This document shows positions 43,601 to 53,072 of a stretch of DNA of 64,000 nucleotides, piece after piece; position 1 is the stretch's first letter, and the number at the start of each line of letters is the position of its first letter. The stretch spans positions 62,001-126,000 of the forward strand of contig JANFNE010000063.1 in assembly GCA_024867545.1 (NCBI GenBank). The letters run 5' to 3'. A program made the translations under genes and the position numbers. The notes beneath the pieces are model-generated. The model made no database searches, was not told the origin of the DNA, and was given only the letters and a program-made list of their open reading frames with translations. This DNA comes from Phytopythium helicoides. Lineage: Eukaryota; Oomycota; Peronosporomycetes; Pythiales; Pythiaceae.

Positions 43601-43909
43601 ACTGGGGAAATCCTCGAAGTATGTGTTGATGTAATGGAGCAAGAGCGTGAAGACGCGGAAAGTGCTACGAATGGTGCAAATGCCAGCGAAGACCAAGATG
43701 GCAAGAGAGGTGTTTTTCGCGCGTACCAATCCCATCGAGCGCAGCAACATCGAGTAGATACTGAATTGGAGGCCGCAGTTCGAGGCACTGACGTCAAGGC
43801 GGTTGCAGTTGCAAGGTTATCCGTTTTATCGCAACAATTGGGTACTTCTTCTTTCGACCAGCTCTTGGCGACGGTAGACTCTTCCGTGCTGCGGCAGCTT
43901 CAGTCGTGA
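40649..43909 (+). CDS. IPO11: Importin-beta family nuclear transport receptor, importin-11 type
   Basis: A single exon encodes 1,086 aa from the ATG at 40649; a longer frame from 40529 lacks family sequence. The N-terminal region has HEAT helices with LLACLWVKHFLKRQWKSRA and ARSDFPAQWKTEELFPPLLE, the importin-beta N-terminal signature. The block FMTLTPKDIEEWQNDPEGF then ACAENLFLTLLQNFPQQTIP is characteristic of IPO11/Kap120, close to the human EEDPEGF motif. Length is slightly above the usual 975-1,030 aa. IPO11 carries cargo such as ubiquitin-conjugating enzymes and ribosomal proteins into the nucleus with Ran. Cargo here is not known. Confidence 0.88.
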   Translation: MAAEARRMRELLALSLRAPEPQRSEAERELQQLQQLPLAAPLLAAVLELAVAVPGADGEPANLAALAQLDADARLLACLWVKHFLKRQWKSRANQLGDDERAHVRRVLLFAALREPSETIALHLALVLAQIARSDFPAQWKTEELFPPLLETLQRAIAGASSDVAAEKRHVDVLYRIVKELSTRRLMVHRKQFAALSVELLPLMMQYWKVLASRTTEFLWTQCRALSSSADPASAIPIKDVVGSTGMVQLATVLRSIKLLSTVLLNAYRDLASLQNGELIRSTLVELFTQLENLSKLRQALVTAIGGVTPGVEDDATNAVVALVDKCMHRAAAIVVGLQNSYPIEFREYLPPYLTTFWQILTAAPLIAETPSLPAPERLQIAALQFFANVLSCRLYKNESLTASMGASRTVTKVITASGDVELSDTMVLEAQSAVDAFFSSSSENRFETLLSLVVTRFMTLTPKDIEEWQNDPEGFCNAGESMTAEESVRACAENLFLTLLQNFPQQTIPGLTQMTSHASAYLQELAQGTSAGLDEQRIIDTDAVLLAIGLGCYDLHECFEFEPWFLSNLVPILASGNENMGSIRGLPVLRFRVVWLVSCWLAQLSANVRPPLYDVILSSSLFISDGDAALKLRVIQTLESMVNDWGFESDAFSPFLPRALQCLYSFFPEAEETESKMKVLTCLEAIVQACGVSVAPFFETIATPLPPMWAEESEASNLVRGKILQLLSKLLSTATDDDGQPTAVAVSNSASVVALVGMCLQVIRFATDVSNPDEVFLMESGLELWRSSLSVAPSYTEEVHLMFGNIVRLMERDYEHIKIVLEILALYLRKGGAQFWEAYHQAVGSMLASTVSNVRAEASHQVADVTEQALASIPVDQMGSVFPVLRAMTHSCAAFARKEERREPDGVIASYLSVIALLLVRNLNIGLAQVFENDQVALLMIVETMIKLYYTVGSSPLTTPRRKVWALALCALLSVISEPMLEKTGEILEVCVDVMEQEREDAESATNGANASEDQDGKRGVFRAYQSHRAQQHRVDTELEAAVRGTDVKAVAVARLSVLSQQLGTSSFDQLLATVDSSVLRQLQS

Positions 43910-44023
43910 TCATTGCTCAAATAATATCGAGTCAACATGGCTAATAGACTTCAAAATCCTAGACCCCGCCATGTTGGAGATCGTGACGTAAGTGCCATTT
44001 TTCGCCATGATCTTTGAAAACGA

Positions 44024-46402
44024 TCAATCGCTGATTTTGTACATGGCGTCCGTCTTCTCGATTGGGAAATTACGAGGCTCTCCTGTCCAACAAGAAATCC
44101 ACCCACTAGTATAGAGTGCTTTCAATCTGTTGTCGGTAGTTTGGTGCTGGATGTTTGACTGCAGCGATGTGCAGATTGGTGTTTTGTAAGCGTAGACAAT
44201 TTGACCGGACCCAGCAAGCATGGCTGATATCAGAGAGTCTGGCAATGATGAGATATTAGTCTCTGAAATCTGCATTAGAATAGTGGAGGCAAAAAGCTTG
44301 GTGCTTTGAGTGTCTGGTGTCAAATGAACGAGCTCCTGCAATGGATTTTTGGATAGATTTACTACTACGAGGTTCATACGAAAAAGTCGGATTGGAAGTT
44401 CAGAGATGCCATTGTCTGCGAGCGATAAGTAACTGATAGGCATATCCATGATTGCAGGAGGGACGTGCCCTAGCGAACTTGCTTCCCAAATGAGGCTGAG
44501 CTGCGATGGCCACTTCAAGTTAGTGGGCAGTGCCACTATGTTAACGACGCTGAGCTGAATACTGACAAGGGATTGTGGGAAGGACGGGGACTGAAGACCT
44601 GCTGGAAGCTCCCGGTCAGTTGTGTTGACCCTCGCCAAAATGAGAACGCCAAGGTCTGGGTGGTGCTCATTGGAAAGCGCAGCGTCTCCGCCCCACTCAA
44701 CTATAGTTGCGTTGTAAATCTTAAGCACGCACAGCTGATGCAATGCCTGAATTATTGGTGGAATTTCAAGCGTTGAGCAATGTACGAGAGAAACTTGCTC
44801 AAGTGATGTAGCTGCAACCTTGTTGAGTTCTTCAGCAATCTCCAGTTTATGTCCAGTGATTCCTAATTTGTGACAGTTGATATTAAGAAGAGCGCATCCT
44901 GACTGCGAGCGCATCCACGTTAGCACCGTCAGTCGGCAACCTGGAACAGCAGGTCGAGTTTCTGCATAGAGATGAATTATCAGAATGGCACCACCGAGAA
45001 TCGCGATCATGGATTGTAGAACTCGATGAGTAATAGATCCGATTCGTTTCTTTCGGAAAGTAGCCTTGATTTTGGCGTCTAGGTGGAGAGAATCGACGGC
45101 GTCAGTACTATTGCGAATAGCATGATGTGGATCAACACTGTTTCTCCTCCCAATACGAGCTGCGCCAGGGGTGTGGATAGATAAAAAGGACCCCCAGTTT
45201 AGTGTACCGTTGTGGCTCCGACGAAGTAATAACTTGACGTCGTTGATTGAACTGAAGATACTAATGAAGTAAACAGCTTGGGAGCCCAAATCCACCCATG
45301 ACGAGATGAGCACGAGGCGAAAATCATTGATGAAAGTTACATACCATACGTCGTCAGTGAGCGATGTTAGCGGAAACGATGTCTGCACTGGGTCATATTG
45401 ATGTATATATCGATATGCTAGCACTGTCCAGACGCCAATAGATGAGGCGTAGTCGAGAACTAAATCGCAAACGAGGCACAGCATTCGCTGTAATGACTCG
45501 CTGGAATCGAACAAGTGGTGGAGAAGTAACGTTGACCAACAGTTGATCACAAGCATGCAAACATAGGTTCGAACCAGTGCCAATCGTGGTAACAGTCGCG
45601 CGAGCTCGTAAGCTTGCACGGCTTGCAGCGATGCCTCACATAACTCACGGATGAGCATAATACTTTCAAAATGATGTCCGTTGACACCAAACAGTCCAGT
45701 ACGTCCAAATAACCCCTCAATAATATCACGAGTTCTTATAAAGATTTTTTGATAGGATGTCAACTGCACATGGCTCACTGTTGGTCCGCTTTTAGCGTTC
45801 TGACTATGATCTTCCTTTCCGTTAGCAGTAGTTGAGCAAGGAAAGTGGTCGATAGTGGAAGCTGCGGCGGGAACGACAGACGAAATGCTCCGAAACTTAA
45901 ATCCGCGGCGAATTCCTGTCGCTTTGCCAGTTTTGGGCCACCAATAGAATGTCAGTCGACGATTCACGATCGATGCAACTAGCATGTTGACCATGAGGAA
46001 GCCATGACCAGTTGCCACGATCGCGTAGAGATTCGAGATACAAGGAAAGTACTTGACATCGATGGCTAGCTTCTTGACAGTGATAAGATACGCTAGCATC
46101 GTTGGCGGCAGCTTGGCGTAGATGTACGCGGCACAGACACCAAAGGCAAAACAAGCACCATGGAATAACCAAATGACGATCCAGCATACCCTGAATGCTG
46201 CCGGACTAACCACGACGTAGAGCCGATCGGATGCTAATCGAGCTGCTGAATCGAGACGCGGTTTTGGAGTGCTCGTATCGACACTCGATTGCGAACGAGT
46301 GGGCGAGAAACCTAGAACAGGGTCGGTCACTCGCTCGGGTGAGAAGCTGGCAGCTCGAGTGTCACGGAGCAGCACAGGCCGCTGTCGCGCGTCCGTCGCC
46401 AT
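44024..46402 (-). CDS. Multi-pass membrane protein with C-terminal leucine-rich repeats
   Basis: A single exon encodes 792 aa. There are about six predicted membrane helices in residues 60-490, for example CWIVIWLFHGACFAFGVCAA, IVATGHGFLMVNMLVASIV, YVCMLVINCWSTLLLHHLF and SMIAILGGAILIIHLYAE. LRRs follow at about 520-740, such as LEQVSLVHCSTLEIPPIIQA, LHQLCVLKIYNATIVEWGG, LSYLSLADNGISELPIRLFR-like and LVVVNLSKNPLQELV. This helix-then-LRR layout occurs in oomycete-expanded families of unknown function and could act in surface sensing. No kinase domain is present. The relics at 10.8, 30.1 and 55.8 kb may derive from relatives of this type. Confidence 0.75.
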   Translation of the reverse strand: MATDARQRPVLLRDTRAASFSPERVTDPVLGFSPTRSQSSVDTSTPKPRLDSAARLASDRLYVVVSPAAFRVCWIVIWLFHGACFAFGVCAAYIYAKLPPTMLAYLITVKKLAIDVKYFPCISNLYAIVATGHGFLMVNMLVASIVNRRLTFYWWPKTGKATGIRRGFKFRSISSVVPAAASTIDHFPCSTTANGKEDHSQNAKSGPTVSHVQLTSYQKIFIRTRDIIEGLFGRTGLFGVNGHHFESIMLIRELCEASLQAVQAYELARLLPRLALVRTYVCMLVINCWSTLLLHHLFDSSESLQRMLCLVCDLVLDYASSIGVWTVLAYRYIHQYDPVQTSFPLTSLTDDVWYVTFINDFRLVLISSWVDLGSQAVYFISIFSSINDVKLLLRRSHNGTLNWGSFLSIHTPGAARIGRRNSVDPHHAIRNSTDAVDSLHLDAKIKATFRKKRIGSITHRVLQSMIAILGGAILIIHLYAETRPAVPGCRLTVLTWMRSQSGCALLNINCHKLGITGHKLEIAEELNKVAATSLEQVSLVHCSTLEIPPIIQALHQLCVLKIYNATIVEWGGDAALSNEHHPDLGVLILARVNTTDRELPAGLQSPSFPQSLVSIQLSVVNIVALPTNLKWPSQLSLIWEASSLGHVPPAIMDMPISYLSLADNGISELPIRLFRMNLVVVNLSKNPLQELVHLTPDTQSTKLFASTILMQISETNISSLPDSLISAMLAGSGQIVYAYKTPICTSLQSNIQHQTTDNRLKALYTSGWISCWTGEPRNFPIEKTDAMYKISD

Positions 46403-47220
46403 GTTGGCAATATGTATAGCTACCGTCAGAAGCTGTTGGACGGCTATAAAATGGCTGAGGTCAACAGCAAACGAGCTTGCTACCTCTCTAAATAGTTTTA
46501 TGGCTCCTCGTGCATGTTTCTAATTTTGCGTTGCGCAACACCATTTATCTAGTGAAGCTGTCAGGTGTGATTCTTCAGAAAGTGTCGAGTTGGCAACTCC
46601 TCTCATGTCCAGTCGGTGTGGTACGTCCCATGGATACTCCCCACTGTTTCATTGGCGACGAAGTTGCAGACGTGGACTGACACAGATTCTGCAACCAAGC
46701 ATTCCCAGCTCGACAACTGTCGGGGTGGAAAAGAGCGCGGGGAATTCCAATTGTAGAGAGCTTGAGTCATGAGTAGGTGCCTTGCCACTGCTAAATATTA
46801 GAAGTATGGATTGGCATGACTTCAACATGGCTCGGCAGGTAGAGGAGCGGTATCCACAATACCACTCCTCGGTCAAACGTGCTCTCTAGGAGGCTCATCT
46901 TTTGTGTCGCCTTGGAAGAGAATTGGCGTCGATGATGCTCCAGGCACCGTGAGTGAGATTTCAGGCCGTTTATGCAACCAAACCTTCACCATCGTGCTCG
47001 ATTAAAAGTGATACAGTCGCCATTTAGAATCACAGCACTTCAATTCACGTACTTCAAAGACCAATTGCGGACAAGCTCACGCGTATGGTGCCAAAGTTTA
47101 TTGACGTTGATTTGTCTCCCAGTTGCATTTGACTGAGATAGTGTGTCGCCATGTTCAATACAGAAGGTGCAGATTTAATCGCGTCTTGCTTTGTCCGAAG
47201 TATCAAAACTCAGATGTGCA
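46403..47220. other. Intergenic, no feature recognised
   Basis: About 820 bp between two minus-strand genes. Short frames only; the upstream promoter of the LRR membrane gene should lie near 46420-46600. Confidence 0.4.
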
Positions 47221-49443
47221 TCAATTAATTATGGAACAGCAGTGAATATCACAGGCAGAAAGACGCCACCAGCTCACTTCCACCAGACGATGATCATCCA
47301 CACGCCACAGCTCCGGATACTCGCTCTCCACTTCTTTCCCATGAAATGCACTGCTGTCACGAAGCGTCCATACCATCACGCGATAGTTCCATAGATGATG
47401 CGCATTCCGGAATGGGGATAACAGCGTGACGATATCCCAGTCGTCGAAGCTGATGAGGAACTTGTCTCCAAACACGATGTATCCCATCCGGAGTAGCTGG
47501 TATCCGTTGAGGAATACCTTTCTGTCAGGTTGTCGTTTACCTAAGGCAATGCCTTGAGCTCTTCTGGAAATAACTTTCATTAAAGGAGTCACTGTAGCCT
47601 TCAGGCTTGATAAACGCCGAGATACAGTGGAGAGATCATAGTCACTAGTATTCGTTAGGCCACCGGTCTGTCCAGCTCGAAGTGCCAACGCTTTCTCGAC
47701 TCCTTGGAGATTTTCTAAAATATTGCGAGAAACAGGTAGCGTCCGGGTGAATATTAACGGGAGAAGGTTCACTCCCAAAATGGCAAGTTTGGTATAGAAT
47801 ACTTCATGCACGTTGCCGTTCAGACGTAGGGGCAGATCGGATGAAAAGAAGTCTACGAGTTTGAGACGAGCTACTTCGTCGGAAAACACCACCGTCGTGA
47901 TTCGACCATCGACTCCACTGAGCATTCCCGATTCCGCCAAAACGGATCGAAAGTAGTGCATAAAGCATAGAATGATGATACTGGGAGCAAACAACACATC
48001 GCTCATCCTTCGACGCAATACCATCCCTAGCGTGTTCAGTATACTGTAGTAAACCAGCATGATCTCTACAATTGCAGGATAGATCGCGAACCACGACTCG
48101 GACAATGCAACCTGTTCTCCCTCAAACTGGCATCCCACTGTCCAAAACGCTTCCAGTGATGCTTTTAGGCGGGGAAGAACGGCTAAGAAGAGTAAACGAA
48201 AGCTCTTTGAGCTACCAATGCATCCAATACTGGTATTATGCCACTTGTTTCTTCCCAAATAGAATCCTCGATGCAAAGCTACCATGGCAAACATCCACCG
48301 AGCCAGCAATAGTGCAATGGAGGTATTTGATAGCAGTGTCTCCCACCCATAAAGGCAGCGAATAGTACGTACAACATCGGCTTCATACAAAAACACTCCG
48401 TAGCGAGAAGCATTTGCTGCGTAGACTGAATTGATTCGAATGGAGTAATCGATTTGCAAGTATTTCGGCCCCCAAGTAGACCGAAACGGAGTTGCAGACA
48501 GGCAAGCATCGGTGTGAATGCAATCACTTTCGGTCCCAGTGTGCATATCAAATTGACGATGCTGCATGTGGTATCGAGGGTCATCCCACGAGCTCACGAC
48601 GTCTGTAAACCAGCGCATACCCGTTGGGTCCTCGTACCATCCATTTTGCCACTCACCAGTGTCTTTCACGCGAAGCCATTCAATCGTTCGCGCCTCTCGG
48701 ACAGTCCGACTAACTCCTCGAAATCTCGCCCCCGATTGTTCTGAATCTATATATCCCTGGTCAAGCCGATAAATGCATGCGTCTCCATCCCAAGTTGGTG
48801 TTGCGTGACGTGCTGATATCCCTTTATCGAAGTAAGGCATAATCAGGATCGGTAGCGAATCTGGGATCTCATGGACTTCAGTACTATCATAATCTGGAAC
48901 GAAACGAAGCAAGTCGCGAGTGACACTTGAATACCCGAGTTTCACACACGCATCCAGAATGTTGTCTATGGTGTCTGCGATCAAGTTGCATGAGTCAGTG
49001 TAAGCGCCTGCTGCAGTTGTGTCAAGCTGAAGAGGTGCAGTATCACGACGGTGAATAACTCTGTACCCGGTCTTGACATTTGTAGTTGATCCGATCAATG
49101 CTGTCTTGTTTGCTTCCATGAGTGCGCTGATCTGCCACCCTTCGTATGTGTCGCCAGACTTGACGCACGCAACGACTCGGTCGTCGAACGGAACATCATT
49201 GAATCCGACAATTTGCATGGGTCCTTGAGCGGGATCACGACCATAGTAGATATGGCTGTGGAATGTAGAGGAATCCCATGCTACCGATAGAAACTGAGAG
49301 CCAACTAACGCCAAAATGAAACACCAGGTAGCCCAGTGGTAGATTGCCGCGAGCAGTTGAAACCAAGATAGCTGGGATGATTTAGAACCTCGAAGCAGGA
49401 TGCTGCTGGGACCTGTCGGGCTGCGAGGATGAATTGCTACCAT
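47221..49443 (-). CDS. Multi-pass membrane protein, ~740-aa family, copy A
   Basis: A single exon encodes 740 aa. After a helix at about 30-55 (YHWATWCFILALVGSQFLSV) comes a large exposed domain (55-375) with cysteines and the blocks NDVPFDDRVVACVKSGDTY and NKTALIGSTTNVKTGYRV. Four or more helices follow (LLLARWMFAMVALHRGFYLG, YPAIVEIMLVYYSILNTLG, FAPSIIILCFMHYF, YTKLAILGVNLLPLIFTR). The C-terminal cytoplasmic part has GYQLLRMGYIVFGDKFLISF and DDWDIVTLLSP. It is closely related along its whole length to the gene at 59332-61548. No known domain was recognised; this looks like an oomycete-specific family. Confidence 0.8.
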   Translation of the reverse strand: MVAIHPRSPTGPSSILLRGSKSSQLSWFQLLAAIYHWATWCFILALVGSQFLSVAWDSSTFHSHIYYGRDPAQGPMQIVGFNDVPFDDRVVACVKSGDTYEGWQISALMEANKTALIGSTTNVKTGYRVIHRRDTAPLQLDTTAAGAYTDSCNLIADTIDNILDACVKLGYSSVTRDLLRFVPDYDSTEVHEIPDSLPILIMPYFDKGISARHATPTWDGDACIYRLDQGYIDSEQSGARFRGVSRTVREARTIEWLRVKDTGEWQNGWYEDPTGMRWFTDVVSSWDDPRYHMQHRQFDMHTGTESDCIHTDACLSATPFRSTWGPKYLQIDYSIRINSVYAANASRYGVFLYEADVVRTIRCLYGWETLLSNTSIALLLARWMFAMVALHRGFYLGRNKWHNTSIGCIGSSKSFRLLFLAVLPRLKASLEAFWTVGCQFEGEQVALSESWFAIYPAIVEIMLVYYSILNTLGMVLRRRMSDVLFAPSIIILCFMHYFRSVLAESGMLSGVDGRITTVVFSDEVARLKLVDFFSSDLPLRLNGNVHEVFYTKLAILGVNLLPLIFTRTLPVSRNILENLQGVEKALALRAGQTGGLTNTSDYDLSTVSRRLSSLKATVTPLMKVISRRAQGIALGKRQPDRKVFLNGYQLLRMGYIVFGDKFLISFDDWDIVTLLSPFRNAHHLWNYRVMVWTLRDSSAFHGKEVESEYPELWRVDDHRLVEVSWWRLSACDIHCCSIIN

Positions 49444-49869
49444 GACGATCGATGGCGTGCGTAGTTCAGTGCAGGTTATGTCTACAGACGAATTCGAAGT
49501 GCGTATATCAGCGACAGAAATACCTCGTGATCACCAAAAGAAAACGGTCACACACAAATGCTTCGAGGGTCCTTGCTAGAACTGTCAACCGCTCGAGGCA
49601 ATGATGAGGCCTCTGCGTGGCATGTATATCCCGGACCGTCACCCAAATATCGGAGACAAAGATGCACTTAAAGCGTCATCAAGATCTTTCATATCGTGTC
49701 TATATTTACCAGAGTGAGATTGACAGCGAAGGGACTGAGGGCTCAACAATGAGCTGAAATACGGATTGGTGGAGCGTGGGTGTTTTCCCTCGAGCTAAAC
49801 AACGGAGCTCCTACCATAAGCCTCCGTTATTCAGCACGAGGAAAAGCGGCGAATCCGATGTATTTTTGC
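49444..49869. other. Intergenic
   Basis: Upstream region of membrane gene copy A, ending at the outer edge of palindrome 3. No other feature was recognised. Confidence 0.4.
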
Positions 49870-50477
49870 TCTAGTGCCGATGTTGCCCCACGAAGCGCCA
49901 GTCCGTTCGTTCTCAACACTCGCATCTGCGGTACAGCTGCACACCAGCGCGACTTATCCACTCTCCCTCACAGACTCCAATCGTTTGCCTGTGTCGACCC
50001 ATGCGTTGCTACCAATAATTATTTGCCTGCGTCTATATGTAATTGGTTGACTCCGCGATCCTGCTGCCAATACGCACTAGCGTACGATTTCGGTACACCG
50101 TGAATAAAGGGTGAGTGCGACTCTGAAACAACCTAACCATGACCTCGCCACGCGTGTGCATCGCCGAAAAGTCACGTCCTGCTTATCTCACAAATCTAGT
50201 TGTCGACGAGCTCGGACACAGTCCCAACGGCTTTCGGACAAACTCCACGAAAACGCTATTTGTGAAGTAACAATTCTATTGATTTTGGCGTCACGTGGCT
50301 CTCAACGTCAACTCGTACGTAGATGCCAGCTTCACCACATACAAACCCACTCCAGCCAGACGTTGTCAGCACTCGTCGACATGAAGCAATAACCGCTCCT
50401 CCGTCTCGCCAGAGCTCGACTTCAACACCTGTGCATTCATTCAATCACTGAAGCATCGCCAAGCGGCTACTCCCAGC

Positions 50478-51557
50478 TTACGCGCACTTGACGTTGCTGG
50501 GCTGGCCGCTGCAGCTGCCCGCCTTACCCGAGACCGTGATGCCCGAGAAGGTCCAGCCAGACGACACGGCCGGGTTGGCCTTGATGTCGTAGATGTTGGT
50601 GGCCGTACCCGAGAGTCCGTCAATGATGATGTTCGTGATGCCAACCTTGCTGGTGGCCGATCCCGTGTAGCCGCCCTTGGACTTACTGTAGTCCGAGTGG
50701 ATGACGATGGCGTTCTGGACGTTCGAGAGCGTGTTGCTCGTGTAGTGCGCGTTGTTGACGAGGCCCTCCATGCCGACGATGGTCTTGATGCGGATGCCGT
50801 TGACGCTGTTGATGATCTTGTTGTTGGTGACCGTGAGGCCGTTGACGGTATCGGACGCGTCGGCGGTGGCGCCACCGATGGAGCCGATGGAGATACCGTG
50901 GCCACCGCTGCACGTGTTGCCCTCGAAGATGGTGTTGGTGCTCGACTGCATGGCGAGGCAGTCGTCCTGGTTGTAGATGGTGTTGCCGGAGATGGTGACA
51001 TGGTCATTGTGGCTGAGGTCGAAGCCGTCCGTGTTCTTGGCGAGTCCGTTGCCGGCGCTCGAGTCGAGCGTGAGTCCGCTGAGCGTTGTGGATGTGGAAC
51101 TGAGGATGCTGAAGGTGCGGAACGGCGAGTTCTTGAGCGTGAACCCCGAGAGGTTGGAGTTGGAGACGTCGCTGAGGCGGAAGAAAACAGGGCGTGTGAT
51201 AGACGTGCCCTGCTTCCAGTACCAGGCACCCTGTCCGTCGAGGGTGCCGGTGCCCGTGACCTTGAGGTTGGAACCCGAGAGCAGCACGAGCGGGCCGGCC
51301 CACTTGGCCGTACCAAAGGTAGTGGTTCCCTGGAAGGTGATGGAGGCACCCGACTTGGTCTTGGTCAGGTCCAGCGTCACGCCGGCGGGGACGCTCAGCG
51401 AGTCGATGACGACGGCACTGCAGGACGAGATGTCGGTGCCGCTCTTGTAAGCACCTGTGAGGGTGCATCCGGCCTCGGCCTCCTCGCGGAGCATGGGGTT
51501 GGCGGACACGGTGAGCGTGAAGACGGCGGCGAGCAGCGAGACGAGTCCGATCTTCAT
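50478..51557 (-). CDS. Secreted endopolygalacturonase, GH28 (palindrome 3, left copy)
   Basis: A single exon encodes 359 aa with signal peptide MKIGLVSLLAAVFTLTVSA, then a short segment NPMLREEAEAG before the first cysteine, as in all six copies. GH28 residues D177, D198, D199, H220 and R256-I-K258 are present. It is the most divergent of the three types (GAYKSGTDI, SLSVPAGVTLDLTKTK, RLSDVSNSN, GNTIYNQDDC). Protein sequence is identical to the right copy. Confidence 0.93.
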   Translation of the reverse strand: MKIGLVSLLAAVFTLTVSANPMLREEAEAGCTLTGAYKSGTDISSCSAVVIDSLSVPAGVTLDLTKTKSGASITFQGTTTFGTAKWAGPLVLLSGSNLKVTGTGTLDGQGAWYWKQGTSITRPVFFRLSDVSNSNLSGFTLKNSPFRTFSILSSTSTTLSGLTLDSSAGNGLAKNTDGFDLSHNDHVTISGNTIYNQDDCLAMQSSTNTIFEGNTCSGGHGISIGSIGGATADASDTVNGLTVTNNKIINSVNGIRIKTIVGMEGLVNNAHYTSNTLSNVQNAIVIHSDYSKSKGGYTGSATSKVGITNIIIDGLSGTATNIYDIKANPAVSSGWTFSGITVSGKAGSCSGQPSNVKCA

Positions 51558-51626
51558 GGTGGAGTCGGTATCTGGAGAGGAGACTGGGTGGCGGGTTTGT
51601 TGACTGGGACTTGCTGGGTCGGTCGC

Positions 51627-51642
51627 AAAATGTGGAATGAGG
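51627..51642 (-). promoter_or_regulatory. Oomycete transcription-start (Inr-like) motif
   Basis: The gene strand reads CCTCATTCCACATTTT, matching 15 of 16 consensus positions, the best of the six. Confidence 0.75.
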
Positions 51643-51868
51643 TTGGAGTCGGGACTCGTAACTTGCGAGTCCTGGACTGCGGCGATAACAAATGAAGCGC
51701 TCAAAGGGCTAAGGGCTGGAGGCTTACAGGGTATGATGTGCGGTCCCAAGTCCAAGCTCATAGGATAGCCTTGCGAGCATGTAAAATGAAGCGCACCATG
51801 TCTTTCGTTGCACTGACCGATGGCATTGATACCATGGATAGGAACCAGCAATCTCTTCAACCTGACGA

Positions 51869-52761
51869 GATCTGCAATTCCGGATGGATAATACGATCAT
51901 GGACAATTTGTGTGGAGTTATACGTGAGCATAGTGCGTGCCTGGTCTCACACCAACATGTAGCATAATGTATGGAACCTGGTGTGCTCATCATTTTTGTT
52001 GTTCGTCAAAGCCATCGATTCCACTGAGATGGAAAAACTTCGTTTGCGCCTGATCCAATGTGGATACCGTCTGGCTCATTTTGATCTCTTTATCTTCAGA
52101 TGGGCGTTGACATCATCCGTACCACGAATGCAACCGCGGAGCCAACCTCATGAATGTCACAATTCAACAAGGTAGTAGTGATGTTGCAGTAGAGAGCTGA
52201 GCCGGAGACTATTTCCTTCGTGCCAGCTGGAGGCAGCGTGTCGACGAAAGATTTCGAGTCCAAGGTCTGGAAGTTCTTGTGCTGAGATAGGCGTGGCTAC
52301 ATGTTCGGCTTTCTATCGTCGGTTCGCTTACAAGCAGTGCACTAGCACTAGCACTTGCACATTTTGCACCGTGCCGTAATCCAACTGTTTGATTCAAATT
52401 TCTGCCGGTCGAGATTTGCTGATCGCACAGACTACGAATGATCTTGCTGTGTAGTAAGTCTTGCTGTTCGACCGCTGAATGAAGTAGGTATAATCCACGA
52501 ACCCTCTATGGGAATTTCTGCATTGAATGCATTATTCACGTAGGCATGCATCTTGTGTCTACCGGTGCTGTATAGATGCACAGCACCATGCCCGAAAGGC
52601 GAATTATCAGGCAATGCACGTGGACACCGTGCCAACAAATTACGAGCCAGGCTATGCCAATGATCATTTTGAAATCGGACAATCCCAAGACCACGAAAAC
52701 TCTGACGCACATTTTCCCGTTTGAATTGCTCGATTATGATATGATTGTTCACTTGGGTTTG
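51869..52761. other. Palindrome 3 spacer (893 bp)
   Basis: Unique DNA between the arms. Its left third contains the conserved GH28 promoter block and nearby matching words; its right part shows no such homology. No convincing gene is present. Confidence 0.7.
52001..52036. promoter_or_regulatory. Conserved upstream block of GH28 promoters (pair 3, left gene only)
   Basis: Starts GTTCGTCAAAGCCA and continues TCGATTCCACTGAGATGG, 444 bp upstream of the ATG at 51557. The right gene of this pair has no copy, because the block lies in the spacer, outside the arms. Confidence 0.5.
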
Positions 52762-52987
52762 TCGTCAGGTTGAAGAGATTGCTGGTTCCTATCCATGGTA
52801 TCAATGCCATCGGTCAGTGCAACGAAAGACATGGTGCGCTTCATTTTACATGCTCGCAAGGCTATCCTATGAGCTTGGACTTGGGACCGCACATCATACC
52901 CTGTAAGCCTCCAGCCCTTAGCCCTTTGAGCGCTTCATTTGTTATCGCCGCAGTCCAGGACTCGCAAGTTACGAGTCCCGACTCCAA

Positions 52988-53003
52988 CCTCATTCCACAT
53001 TTT
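52988..53003 (+). promoter_or_regulatory. Oomycete transcription-start (Inr-like) motif
   Basis: CCTCATTCCACATTTT followed by GCGACC, 85 bp before the ATG at 53073; 15 of 16 consensus positions. Confidence 0.75.
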
Positions 53004-53072
53004 GCGACCGACCCAGCAAGTCCCAGTCAACAAACCCGCCACCCAGTCTCCTCTCCAGATACCGACTCCACC

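Larger units (their letters stand above)
49870..51868 (+). repeat. Palindrome 3, left arm (1,999 bp)
   Basis: Reverse complement of 52762-54760; paired positions sum to 104630. No difference between the arms was noticed in the parts compared. The outer edge is at TCTAGTGCCGATG and the inner edge at CCTGACGA. Sequence just inside the inner edge (51990-52110) resembles the promoters of the other GH28 pairs, so this arm seems to be in native context. Confidence 0.95.
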
